DNA from: Pseudomonas laurentiana
GTDB lineage: Bacteria > Pseudomonadota > Gammaproteobacteria > Pseudomonadales > Pseudomonadaceae
Direction: 5' to 3'
Assembly: GCF_014648275.1 (NCBI RefSeq)
Contig: NZ_BMQU01000021.1
Coordinates: 1-64,000, forward strand
Length of the DNA: 64,000 bases
Below the pieces are notes generated by a model. That model was not told where the DNA came from. It did not search any database and saw only the letters and a list, made by a program, of their open reading frames with translations. Each line of letters begins with the position of its first letter. Position 1 is the stretch's first letter. Positions 57,059 through 64,000 of the stretch are shown here, piece by piece. The position numbers and the translations under genes are program-made.

Positions 57059-58384
57059 ATGGTCAAGCGCTTTTCTGGCAATCTCCTCCTGAGCCTGGTT
57101 GCATTGGCTGCGGTTGTACCGCTGGCCCAGGCGGCCGATGCCCCGACACTCAACACCGGCAGTACCGCCTGGATGATCAGTGCCGCGGTGCTGGTACTGT
57201 TCATGTGTCTGCCGGGCCTGGCGCTGTTCTACGGTGGCCTGGTGCGGGCCAAGAACATGCTTTCGCTGTTTACCCAGTGTTTCGGTATCGCCGGTCTGGT
57301 GGGCGTGCTGTGGGTGATCTATGGCTACAGCATGGTGGTCGATACCACCGGGATGGTTGAAGGGGAGGTGACCTTCAACAGTTTTGTCGGTGGCCTGAGC
57401 CGCGCAATGTTGGCAGGCATGACGCCTGACAGCCTGGTCGGCGACATTCCCGAGGGTGTCTACGTCACCTTCCAGATGACGTTCGCCATCATTACCCCGG
57501 CGTTGATCGCGGGTGCTTTCGCCGAGCGCATGAAGTTTTCGGCGGCGCTGTTGTTCATGGCCTTGTGGTTCACCCTGGTATACGCACCGGTGGCGCATAT
57601 GGTCTGGGGTGGGGCCGGAGCGTTGATGCACAACTGGGGTGTGCTGGATTACGCAGGCGGAACAGCGGTGCACATCAATGCCGGGGTGGCAGCGCTCGCC
57701 GCATGCCTGATGCTCGGCAAGCGCAAGGGCTATGCCAATACGCCGATGCCAGCCCATAACCTGAGCCTGACCATGGTCGGTGCGGCCATGCTCTGGGTGG
57801 GTTGGTTCGGCTTCAATATCGGTTCGGGCGGTGGCCTTGCCGGCGTCTCCGGGATTGTGATGCTTAACACCCAACTGGCTGCATGCGCCGGCATCCTCGG
57901 CTGGATGTTCACCGAATGGTTCAAGGTCGGTAAACCCAGTGCGTTGGGCCTGGCCAGCGGTGCCTTGGCCGGCTTGGTCGGTATTACCCCGGCGTGTGCC
58001 TACGTGGGAGTTGGCGGTGCCTTGGCCATTGGCGTGTTGTGCGGCGTGCTCTGTTACTTGAGCGTCACCGTGCTGAAACGGCGTCTGGGTTATGACGACA
58101 GCCTCGACGTATTTGGTCTGCATGGTATCGGCGGCATCATTGGCGCGCTGCTGACCGGTGTGTTTTGCGTACCGTCCATGGGTGGGTTGGTTGAGGGCGT
58201 GAGCATGGGCGCGCAGGTATGGGCGCAGGTTCAGGGTGTTTTGATGACCACGGTGTATTGCTTTGTGGTCAGCTGGCTCATTCTGAAAGCGGTGAGTGCG
58301 TTGACGGGCTTGCGTGCCGATGAATCGGTGGAGGAGATGGGACTCGACCTCGCCGAGCACAACGAGCGGGCATACAACCATTGA
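57059..58384 (+). CDS. amt: Ammonium (methylammonium) transporter, Amt family
   Basis: 441 residues with a signal peptide (LLLSLVALAAVVPLAQA) and 11 helices. The twin-His pore pair is present (GGTAVHINAG and FGLHGIGG), as are the entry features NWGVLDYAGG and GFNIGSGGG. Amt channels take up ammonium and also methylammonium, which fits the pathway. It follows mgsC after a hairpin and shares its strand. No GlnK gene is present, unlike the usual amtB unit, which supports a dedicated methylamine role. Confidence 0.93.
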   Translation: MVKRFSGNLLLSLVALAAVVPLAQAADAPTLNTGSTAWMISAAVLVLFMCLPGLALFYGGLVRAKNMLSLFTQCFGIAGLVGVLWVIYGYSMVVDTTGMVEGEVTFNSFVGGLSRAMLAGMTPDSLVGDIPEGVYVTFQMTFAIITPALIAGAFAERMKFSAALLFMALWFTLVYAPVAHMVWGGAGALMHNWGVLDYAGGTAVHINAGVAALAACLMLGKRKGYANTPMPAHNLSLTMVGAAMLWVGWFGFNIGSGGGLAGVSGIVMLNTQLAACAGILGWMFTEWFKVGKPSALGLASGALAGLVGITPACAYVGVGGALAIGVLCGVLCYLSVTVLKRRLGYDDSLDVFGLHGIGGIIGALLTGVFCVPSMGGLVEGVSMGAQVWAQVQGVLMTTVYCFVVSWLILKAVSALTGLRADESVEEMGLDLAEHNERAYNH

Positions 58385-58403
58385 GTTGCTGCAATTGAGT
58401 GAA

Positions 58404-58433
58404 AAAAACGCCGGGGCATGCCCCGGCGTTTTT
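58404..58433. terminator. Bidirectional terminator between amt and the LLM gene
   Basis: A 14-bp stem (AAAAACGCCGGGGC pairs with GCCCCGGCGTTTTT) with A- and T-runs on both sides, so it ends transcription of amt and of the convergent LLM gene. Confidence 0.92.
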
Positions 58434-58454
58434 GTGTCGACGCCTGCGGTTCGC

Positions 58455-59498
58455 TTAGCTGAAAGCGGGGACCACGTGCTTGATGAATAGCTCCAGGGAC
58501 TTCTTCTTCTCGGCATGCGGCAGGCTGTTGTCGCACCAGAAGCTGAACTCATCCACGCCCAGTTCCTGGTAGTAGCGAATGCGCGCAATGATCTCTTCCG
58601 GGGTGCCGATCATGGTGTTCTTGCGGATGTTTTCCAGCTCGAACTCCGGACGCTCAGCGAACTTTTCTTCCGGGCTTGGCTCAAGGAAACCGTTGGCCGG
58701 GGTCTGCTTGTTGCCGAACCAGGCATCGAAGGTGCGGTAGAAGCGCGAAATGGCCTGTGCACCGACTTTCCAGCCCTCAGGGTCGTCGACGGCGTGTACA
58801 TGGGTGTGGCGCAGAACCATCAGTTGCGGACGCGGTACATCGGGGTTGTTGTTCAAGGCGGTCTGGAACTTGTTCTTGAGGTCCAGGACTTCTTCATCGC
58901 CCTTCATCAGTGGTGTAACCATCACATTGCAACCGTTGGCGACTGCAAAGTTGTGGGAATCCGGATCGCGGGCAGCAATCCACATGGGCGGCATGGGTTT
59001 CTGTACAGGTTTTGGCACGCTGGTGGAGGTCGGGAATTTCCAGATATCGCCATCGTGGGCGTAGTCACCCTGCCACAGGGCGCGCACAACCGGGACCATC
59101 TCACGCAGCGCCTGGCCACCAGAGGAGGCCGGCATGCCACCAGCCATGCGGTCGAATTCAAACTGGTAGGCACCCCGGGCCAGGCCGACTTCCATCCGCC
59201 CGTTACTGATCACATCCAGCAGCGCGCATTCACCTGCGACCCGCAACGGGTGCCAGAACGGCGCAATGATGGTGCCTGCACCGAGGTGGATGGTGGTGGT
59301 CTTGGCCGCGAGGTAAGCCAGCAGCGGCATCGGGCTTGGCGAGATGGTGTATTCCATGGCGTGGTGTTCACCAATCCAGACGGTGCTGAAACCGCCGGTT
59401 TCGGCCATGAGGGTCAGCTCGGTCAGGTCTTCGAACAACTGGCGATGGCTGACGCTTTCGTCCCAACGCTCCATGTGTACGAACAACGAAAATTTCAT
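58455..59498 (-). CDS. LLM-class flavin-dependent monooxygenase
   Basis: 347 residues; ATG 59498 follows gaggtaagc. It has the bacterial-luciferase fold (MKFSLFVHMERWDESV, VWIGEHH, LGAGTIIAPFWHPLRVA, and AARDPDSHNFA). It uses reduced FMN supplied by a reductase, and the flavin reductase gene lies next on the same strand. Substrates of such two-component enzymes include heterocycles, amines and sulfonates; nothing here fixes it. An operator-like palindrome lies ~140 bases upstream, shared with the flavin reductase and the NCS1 permease genes. Confidence 0.88.
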   Translation of the reverse strand: MKFSLFVHMERWDESVSHRQLFEDLTELTLMAETGGFSTVWIGEHHAMEYTISPSPMPLLAYLAAKTTTIHLGAGTIIAPFWHPLRVAGECALLDVISNGRMEVGLARGAYQFEFDRMAGGMPASSGGQALREMVPVVRALWQGDYAHDGDIWKFPTSTSVPKPVQKPMPPMWIAARDPDSHNFAVANGCNVMVTPLMKGDEEVLDLKNKFQTALNNNPDVPRPQLMVLRHTHVHAVDDPEGWKVGAQAISRFYRTFDAWFGNKQTPANGFLEPSPEEKFAERPEFELENIRKNTMIGTPEEIIARIRYYQELGVDEFSFWCDNSLPHAEKKKSLELFIKHVVPAFS

Positions 59499-59634
59499 GA
59501 CGCTTACCTCGGATCTTTTGTTGTGGGCCCGTCGACTGCAGGCCTGATATCAGGAAAGAGCGCTGTGCGCTGCCGGGTGGTGTCTGGCCGTTACTACCGG
59601 GTATCGAGTGGAACATGACGGCCCGGTCACTGAA

Positions 59635-59654
59635 TTATTGGTATACCATAATAC
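59635..59654. promoter_or_regulatory. Shared operator upstream of the LLM gene
   Basis: TTATTGGTATACCATAATAC with perfect core TGGTATACCA. Related sites precede the flavin reductase and the permease genes, so one unknown regulator probably reads all three. Confidence 0.6.
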
Positions 59655-59691
59655 GGGATATCTGCAAGCGATTTGTCTACTGCGCCCCGGC

Positions 59692-60177
59692 TCACGCCAG
59701 TACTGGCAACGCGCCCATCTTTCCATTGCAGTACACCAGCGGCCCGTTGTCGCGCTGCGGCACAATCAGGTTCTTCACTGCGCCAACCATGATGGCGTGA
59801 TCGCCGCCTTCATACTCGCGCCACAGTTCACACTCGATGATGGCCGTAGCGTTACTCAACAGTGGGTTGCCCAGTTCGCTGAGGGTCCATTCGATCCCTT
59901 GTGCCTTGTCTTTGCCCTTGCGGGCGAAGGCATAGGCTTCTTTTTGCTGGACGCCGGACAGCACATGGATGGCAAAGCGTTTGTTCTTGATCAGGACCGG
60001 GTAGGAGTCGGAACTGTAGTTGGGGCAGAACAGCACCAGGGCCGGATCCATCGACAGCGAACTGAAAGCGCTGGCGGTCAGGCCGACGACCTGGCCATCG
60101 TCGTCGAGGGTGGTGATGACGGTCACCCCGGACGGGAATGAACCCATGACTTGTTTGTAGAGGGTGGCATCGATCAT
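59692..60177 (-). CDS. Flavin reductase of the DIM6/NTAB (HpaC/RutF) family
   Basis: 161 residues; ATG 60177 follows gaggac. Motifs: MGSFPSGVTVITT, GLTASAFSSLSMDPALVLFC and HAIMVGAVKNL. It reduces FMN or FAD with NAD(P)H for a partner monooxygenase, here almost certainly the LLM protein downstream. An operator copy sits ~51 bases before the start. Confidence 0.9.
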   Translation of the reverse strand: MIDATLYKQVMGSFPSGVTVITTLDDDGQVVGLTASAFSSLSMDPALVLFCPNYSSDSYPVLIKNKRFAIHVLSGVQQKEAYAFARKGKDKAQGIEWTLSELGNPLLSNATAIIECELWREYEGGDHAIMVGAVKNLIVPQRDNGPLVYCNGKMGALPVLA

Positions 60178-60227
60178 TGGACTGTCCTCGAAGCAGCAGG
60201 AAGGTTTGGGTCAGGCTTCAGGTATGA

Positions 60228-60244
60228 TGGTATACCATAATATG
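60228..60244. promoter_or_regulatory. Shared operator before the flavin reductase
   Basis: TGGTATACCATAATATG, with the same TGGTATACCA core and TAATA extension as 59635-59654. Confidence 0.65.
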
Positions 60245-60400
60245 ATCTTTGCAATGCCTTTTGCGCACCGCGCGACGAGTGTCGCAAAGGCGCTTCATGC
60301 CCCGTCTTTTCTGGGGTTCTGGCCAATTAGAGCGGACGTTCCATGGCGAGAGGGCGGATCAGTTGGTCGGCTAAAGACCGGTTCAGTCTTGTGAAAAAGT

Positions 60401-60419
60401 TGGAATACCATAATATGGT
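60401..60419. promoter_or_regulatory. Shared operator before the NCS1 permease
   Basis: TGGAATACCATAATATGGT. The core has one change (TGGAATACCA), but the downstream part forms a second palindrome ACCATAATATGGT. Confidence 0.6.
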
Positions 60420-60493
60420 GTTCATCTTGGGCGGCTCGCAGAGCGGCCCCGGTTTGGCTTTATACAAAGATAAGAACAGACAAACTCGAGTTG

Positions 60494-61906
60494 ATGAACA
60501 TGTCCCAGATGTCCAAACAAGACCCGTTGATCGAGAACCATACGGTCGACTACGTACCGCTCGCGGAGCGCCACGGGAAGGCACGCGATCTTTTCACCCT
60601 GTGGTTCAGCACCAACATTGCACCGCTACCCATCGTGACCGGTGCGATGGTGGTTCAGGTATTCCATCTCAACCTGTTCTGGGGGGTGATGGCGATTATC
60701 CTCGGGCACCTGCTCGGCGGCATTGTGATTGCCCTGGCGTCGGCGCAAGGGCCGTGCATGGGTATTCCGCAGATGGTCCAGAGCCGCGGTCAGTTCGGCC
60801 GCTACGGTGCGTTGCTGATCGTGTTTTTCACGGCAATCATCTACATCGGCTTTTTCATCTCCAACATCGTCCTGGCCGGAAAATCCATTACCGGTATTGC
60901 GCCCTCGGTGCCGGTACCGGCGAGTATTCTGATCGGCGCGTTGAGCGCTACGGCAATCGGCGTGATCGGCTACCGTTTTATCCATACCTTGAACCGCATC
61001 GGCACCTGGGTCATGGGCAGTGCGTTGTTGGCGGGCTTCGTCTATATCTTTGCCCACGATGTGCCCGCTGACTTCTTCAGCCGTGGTGGTTTCAACCTGT
61101 CTGGCTGGTTGGCCACGGTGTCGCTGGGGATCATCTGGCAGATCAGTTTTTCGCCTTACACGTCGGATTACTCGCGCTACCTGCCCGCCGATATCGGCAT
61201 TGCCCGACCGTTCCTGGCCACCTACCTGGGCGCGACACTGGGTACCATCCTGTCGTTCACCTTCGGTGTTGTCGCCGTGTTGGCCACGCCCGACGGTACT
61301 GAAGCCATGGCGGCTGTAAAGCAGGCCACGGGCGGGTTGGGGCCGATCTTGATGGTGCTGTTCCTGCTCAACATCATCAGTCACAACGCCCTGAATCTGT
61401 ACGGTGCGGTGCTGTCGATCATTACCTCGATCCAGACCTTCGCCAGTCAATGGACCCCTAGCATCAGGGTGCGGGTGGTGTTGTCGACGCTGACCCTGGC
61501 GGGGTGCTGCGTGGTTGCGCTGGGTGCTTCGGCGGACTTCATTTCGCAATTTATCGGCCTGGTTCTGGCGCTGCTGCTGGTCCTGGTACCGTGGGCGTCG
61601 ATCAACCTGATCGATTTCTACCTGATCAAGCGCGGTCGGTACGACATCACCTCGATTTTCAGCGCCGACGGCGGCGTGTATGGGCGCTTTAACCTGCATG
61701 CGATTGTTGCGTACGGTATCGGCACCCTCGTGCAACTGCCGTTTGCCAATACCTCGCTGTATGTCGGGCCCTATGCCAATCTGGTGGAAGGCGCTGACTT
61801 GTCCTGGCTGGTCGGGCTGGCAGTGACCTGCCCGCTGTACTATTGCCTGGCTACCCGTGGTCAGCCAGTAGCACGTGGTGCAGTCAAACTGGGCTTTACC
61901 GACTGA
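60494..61906 (+). CDS. NCS1-family nucleobase/cytosine permease
   Basis: About 470 residues with 12 helices from ATG 60494 (TTG 60491 precedes it). Family features are NIAPLPIVTGAMVVQVF, QGPCMGIPQMVQSRGQFG and SFSPYTSDYSRYLPAD. NCS1 carriers import cytosine, purines, hydantoins, allantoin, nicotinamide riboside-like or thiamine-like heterocycles. It is divergent from the LLM/reductase pair and shares their operator motif, so it probably brings in the substrate of that monooxygenase. Confidence 0.92.
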   Translation: MNMSQMSKQDPLIENHTVDYVPLAERHGKARDLFTLWFSTNIAPLPIVTGAMVVQVFHLNLFWGVMAIILGHLLGGIVIALASAQGPCMGIPQMVQSRGQFGRYGALLIVFFTAIIYIGFFISNIVLAGKSITGIAPSVPVPASILIGALSATAIGVIGYRFIHTLNRIGTWVMGSALLAGFVYIFAHDVPADFFSRGGFNLSGWLATVSLGIIWQISFSPYTSDYSRYLPADIGIARPFLATYLGATLGTILSFTFGVVAVLATPDGTEAMAAVKQATGGLGPILMVLFLLNIISHNALNLYGAVLSIITSIQTFASQWTPSIRVRVVLSTLTLAGCCVVALGASADFISQFIGLVLALLLVLVPWASINLIDFYLIKRGRYDITSIFSADGGVYGRFNLHAIVAYGIGTLVQLPFANTSLYVGPYANLVEGADLSWLVGLAVTCPLYYCLATRGQPVARGAVKLGFTD

Positions 61907-62475
61907 TCAAGGGTAGTACGGTCAATCGCCGTCGCTGCGCGCAGCAGGGTCCAGGCCCGGGCGCTCGGCGACGGCGTATTGCGTTTCAAGCATCAGCATC
62001 AGCATCGGTGCGTCGATCACGAACCGATAACGCCCCTCGAATGACTACCGCTTACTGACCTGGCGTGCAGTGGCCTGGTTGCCTGCACTTCGCTGCCGCT
62101 CGGGCATCACCTTTCATATCCCCCAATTCCCATCGCTCTCAATCGATACAGGCGGATCGGTTCCGAAACACCTGGCACTCAGTCAGGCACGGTATTGATT
62201 CGCCGTATCAGCGCAGTGTTACGTCTGCACGTTGAACGACTGTGCTGTTGGCAATGCCTGGGCACGGCACGGCAAGCGGGCGGGTTGGCTCAGGTGTTAT
62301 CGCCCTCGATGTTCAGCCGCGTATGGCTGAGCGGGCGGGCACGCGCTGAGTCACTTGAGGATTAGCGAAGGCGGGAAGCGTTGCGGTTTATGTAGCGTAG
62401 AGAAGGGGGCGATGCTGGCCGACCGGTGCTGTCGGTAGGGGCGTTCCCGTGCAGGGCACGGGAACGAGGAGGGGG
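61907..62475. other. Non-coding stretch between permease and PotA-like genes
   Basis: About 570 bases between convergent genes. Short GC-rich frames exist but none is protein-like. It holds a hairpin at 62442-62466 and otherwise shows nothing I can name. Confidence 0.5.
62442..62466 (-). terminator. Stem-loop after the PotA-like gene
   Basis: CGTTCCCGTGC and GCACGGGAACG pair over 11 bp with a 3-base loop, 9 bases after the stop. No T-run follows on the minus strand. Confidence 0.45.
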
Positions 62476-63630
62476 TTAATGCGCGCCAGCGGCCTTGTTC
62501 AGATCGCTTTCAGACCATTGGGTATACACGCAGGCATCACTGGTTGCCCAGCGTACCCGTACCGAGTCGCCAGCGGTGAGAGGCATGCCCGTCGCCGACA
62601 GGGCCTTGACGGTCATCGCTGTGCCGCCAGGTGTAACCACGCTGCAGGTTTGGCTTTCACCGAGGAAGAGCATTTCACTGACCTTGGCCGAGACTTCGTT
62701 CCAGCCCGCAGCGAGGGGTTCCCGCTGGGCCTGCTCAACACTCAGGGCCAGGGCTTTCTCCGGCCGGATCATCAACAGCACGTCCTGATCGAGTTGCAGG
62801 CCACCGGTCAGTCGGATCGACAGTGGCTGGCCTTCAAAGCTGGCCACCGCATTACCCTGGGCCTTGAGCTTGAGGAAGTTGGAATTGCCAAGGAACGAGG
62901 CGACAAAGGCATTCGGCGGGTTCTGATAGAGGTCGTAACCGCTGCCCAGCCCGACGATCTTGCCGTGACTGAAAATCGCAATGCGCTGAGACAGGCGCAT
63001 GGCTTCTTCCTGGTCGTGGGTGACGTACACGATGGTAATGCCCAGGCGACGGTGCAGTTGACGCAGTTCGTCCTGCAGGTCTTCACGCAGCTTCTTGTCC
63101 AACGCTCCGAGCGGTTCATCCATCAGCAGGATGCGGGGTTCATAGACCAAGGCACGGGCAATGGCCACGCGCTGCTGCTGGCCGCCAGAGAGTTGGGACG
63201 GGCGCCGATGGGCAAACTTATCCAGTTGTACCAGCTTGAGCATGGCATCGACACGCTTGTCTCGCTCACTGGCCGCCAGTTTGCGGATGGCCAAGGGGAA
63301 GCCGATGTTGTCGCGTACCGAAAGGTGCGGGAACAGTGAGTAGCGCTGGAACACCATGCCGATGTCGCGCTTGTGCGGTGGTACGTTGACCAACGATTGA
63401 CCATTGACCAGGATCTCGCCGCTGCTGGGTGTTTCAAACCCGGCGAGCATCGACAGCGTCGTGCTTTTTCCTGAGCCGCTGGAGCCGAGGAACGTGAGGA
63501 ACTCACCGTCCTGGATGTCCAGCGAAATGTTGTCCACGGCGGCAAAGTCGCCGTAGTGCTTGTTCAGGTTGCGCAGGCTGACCAGGGGCTTGTCGCGCTG
63601 CTGTGCAGGATCTTTGATGACGGCACTCAT
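62476..63630 (-). CDS. PotA-like ABC transporter ATPase with TOBE domain
   Basis: 384 residues. Walker [10 protein letters not shown], signature [14 protein letters not shown], Walker [13 protein letters not shown] and H-loop VTHDQEEAM are all intact. A TOBE regulatory domain fills the last ~100 residues ([11 protein letters not shown], then [13 protein letters not shown]). It belongs to the spermidine/putrescine (PotABCD) group, which also serves GABA, thiamine-like or other amines. The permease gene follows upstream on the same strand, and binding-protein genes are beyond the window. Confidence 0.93.
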   Translation of the reverse strand: MSAVIKDPAQQRDKPLVSLRNLNKHYGDFAAVDNISLDIQDGEFLTFLGSSGSGKSTTLSMLAGFETPSSGEILVNGQSLVNVPPHKRDIGMVFQRYSLFPHLSVRDNIGFPLAIRKLAASERDKRVDAMLKLVQLDKFAHRRPSQLSGGQQQRVAIARALVYEPRILLMDEPLGALDKKLREDLQDELRQLHRRLGITIVYVTHDQEEAMRLSQRIAIFSHGKIVGLGSGYDLYQNPPNAFVASFLGNSNFLKLKAQGNAVASFEGQPLSIRLTGGLQLDQDVLLMIRPEKALALSVEQAQREPLAAGWNEVSAKVSEMLFLGESQTCSVVTPGGTAMTVKALSATGMPLTAGDSVRVRWATSDACVYTQWSESDLNKAAGAH

Positions 63631-63647
63631 GTCGTACTCCTAGGCGC

Positions 63648-64000
63648 TCAGGCGCTGATTTCATTGCGCCGGCGCAGTGCGGCGGCGATCACCATGACCA
63701 GTAGTGACAGACCGATCAGCAGCGTCGATGCGACGGCGATCACAGGTGTCAGGTCCTGACGCAGGGTGGTCCACATTTTCACGGGCAGGGTTTGCAGGGT
63801 CGGGCTGGCCATCATCACACTGAGCACCACTTCGTCCCAGGAAACGAGGAAGGCGAACAGCGCGCCGGCAACCATGCCTGGGCGGATCGCCGGGAAGGTC
63901 ACCTTGACCACCGCCTGCAGGCGCGAAGCGCCGCAGATCACCGCAGCGTCTTCGATAGACTGATCGAACAGCTTCAATGAGTTGATGATCGAGATGATGG
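63648..64000 (-). CDS. PotC-like ABC transporter permease, cut by the window edge
   Basis: The C-terminal ~117 residues of a permease. The coding frame runs off the right edge (upstream residues read IISIINSLKLFDQS). The EAA-type loop EDAAVICGASRLQAVVKVTF and the helices that follow (GMVAGALFAFLVSWDEVVLS, VASTLLIGLSLLVMVIAAAL) match PotC. It ends 17 bases before the PotA-like ATPase gene. Confidence 0.9.
   Translation of the reverse strand, partial: IISIINSLKLFDQSIEDAAVICGASRLQAVVKVTFPAIRPGMVAGALFAFLVSWDEVVLSVMMASPTLQTLPVKMWTTLRQDLTPVIAVASTLLIGLSLLVMVIAAALRRRNEISA

Larger units (their letters stand above)
60178..60493. other. Divergent control region with two operator copies
   Basis: About 316 bases between the flavin reductase and permease starts. 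It holds the sites at 60228 and 60401. No other feature is evident. Confidence 0.5.

Noticed and set aside
56987-58588. 533-codon open frame antisense to amt
   Set aside because: It mirrors a clear Amt protein; composition is His/Gln/Arg-rich without domains, as expected from the opposite strand of a high-GC gene.
61843-62058. 71-codon frame after the NCS1 gene
   Set aside because: It starts inside the permease gene and has no protein-like features.

Overview
The window reads as chromosomal DNA of a Pseudomonas, most like the P. putida/P. fluorescens lineage. Pointers are high-GC coding, ATGA-type gene overlaps, an OprD-family porin, six MCP-type receptors plus CheV, an Aer/PAS-GGDEF-EAL gene pair of the P. 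putida type, and light-regulon genes with a class II LitR operator. I see no rRNA, tRNA, CRISPR array, intact insertion sequence or prophage. All family calls come from reading the sequence; no database search was run.

Layout. (1) 1-8.3 kb is a lower-GC, gene-sparse chemotaxis/c-di-GMP block: an Aer-like receptor that has lost its signalling hairpin, cheV, a 1.4 kb AT-rich gap, an AT-rich LysR gene, an intact Aer, and a PAS-GGDEF-EAL protein whose PAS keeps FixL-type heme-pocket positions. (2) 8.3-12.3 kb is an overlapping sensor kinase and HD-GYP response regulator pair. (3) 12.5-23.7 kb is mixed housekeeping and accessory genes: DUF3841, OsmC, a Tat-exported amidohydrolase, an EamA exporter with divergent LysR, a SulP transporter, a lipoprotein, DUF1993-patatin, a stand-alone EAL protein and a soluble PAS-PAS-MCP. 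(4) 23.7-26.8 kb is a light/DNA-repair cluster: FeS-type photolyase, a 48-residue DUF2256 protein, folE and a DCC thiol oxidoreductase, with LitR/CarH-like sites at both ends. (5) 26.9-35.6 kb holds a VOC protein, a two-component Rieske oxygenase, a DUF2817 peptidase-like enzyme, a HisJQMP-type amino-acid ABC importer and a GcvA-like LysR. (6) 36-43.6 kb holds an OprD porin, three MCPs and a small secreted protein. (7) 43.6-58.4 kb is a complete N-methylglutamate (methylamine) pathway. (8) 58.4-61.9 kb is an LLM monooxygenase, a flavin reductase and an NCS1 permease sharing one operator motif. (9) 62.5-64 kb is part of a PotABCD-like ABC operon cut by the window edge.

The best-developed system is the methylamine pathway. 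GmaS makes gamma-glutamylmethylamide, MgsABC (GlxBCD) turns it into N-methylglutamate, and MgdABCD (SoxBDAG-like) oxidises that and loads the methyl carbon on tetrahydrofolate. FolD and PurU then release it as formate, and an Amt channel supplies ammonium/methylammonium. The catabolic half is transcribed leftwards from purU and the synthetic half rightwards from gmaS, with an XRE-cupin regulator between them. Three 17-bp palindromes of the form GGGAAW-N5-WTTCCY lie in front of all three transcription units. The gmaS copy is the core of a 35-bp nested palindrome placed on the expected start of a sigma-54-type promoter. That architecture is the most striking thing I can support. The shared operator motif of the LLM/flavin reductase/NCS1 cluster is the best candidate for an uncharacterised pathway.
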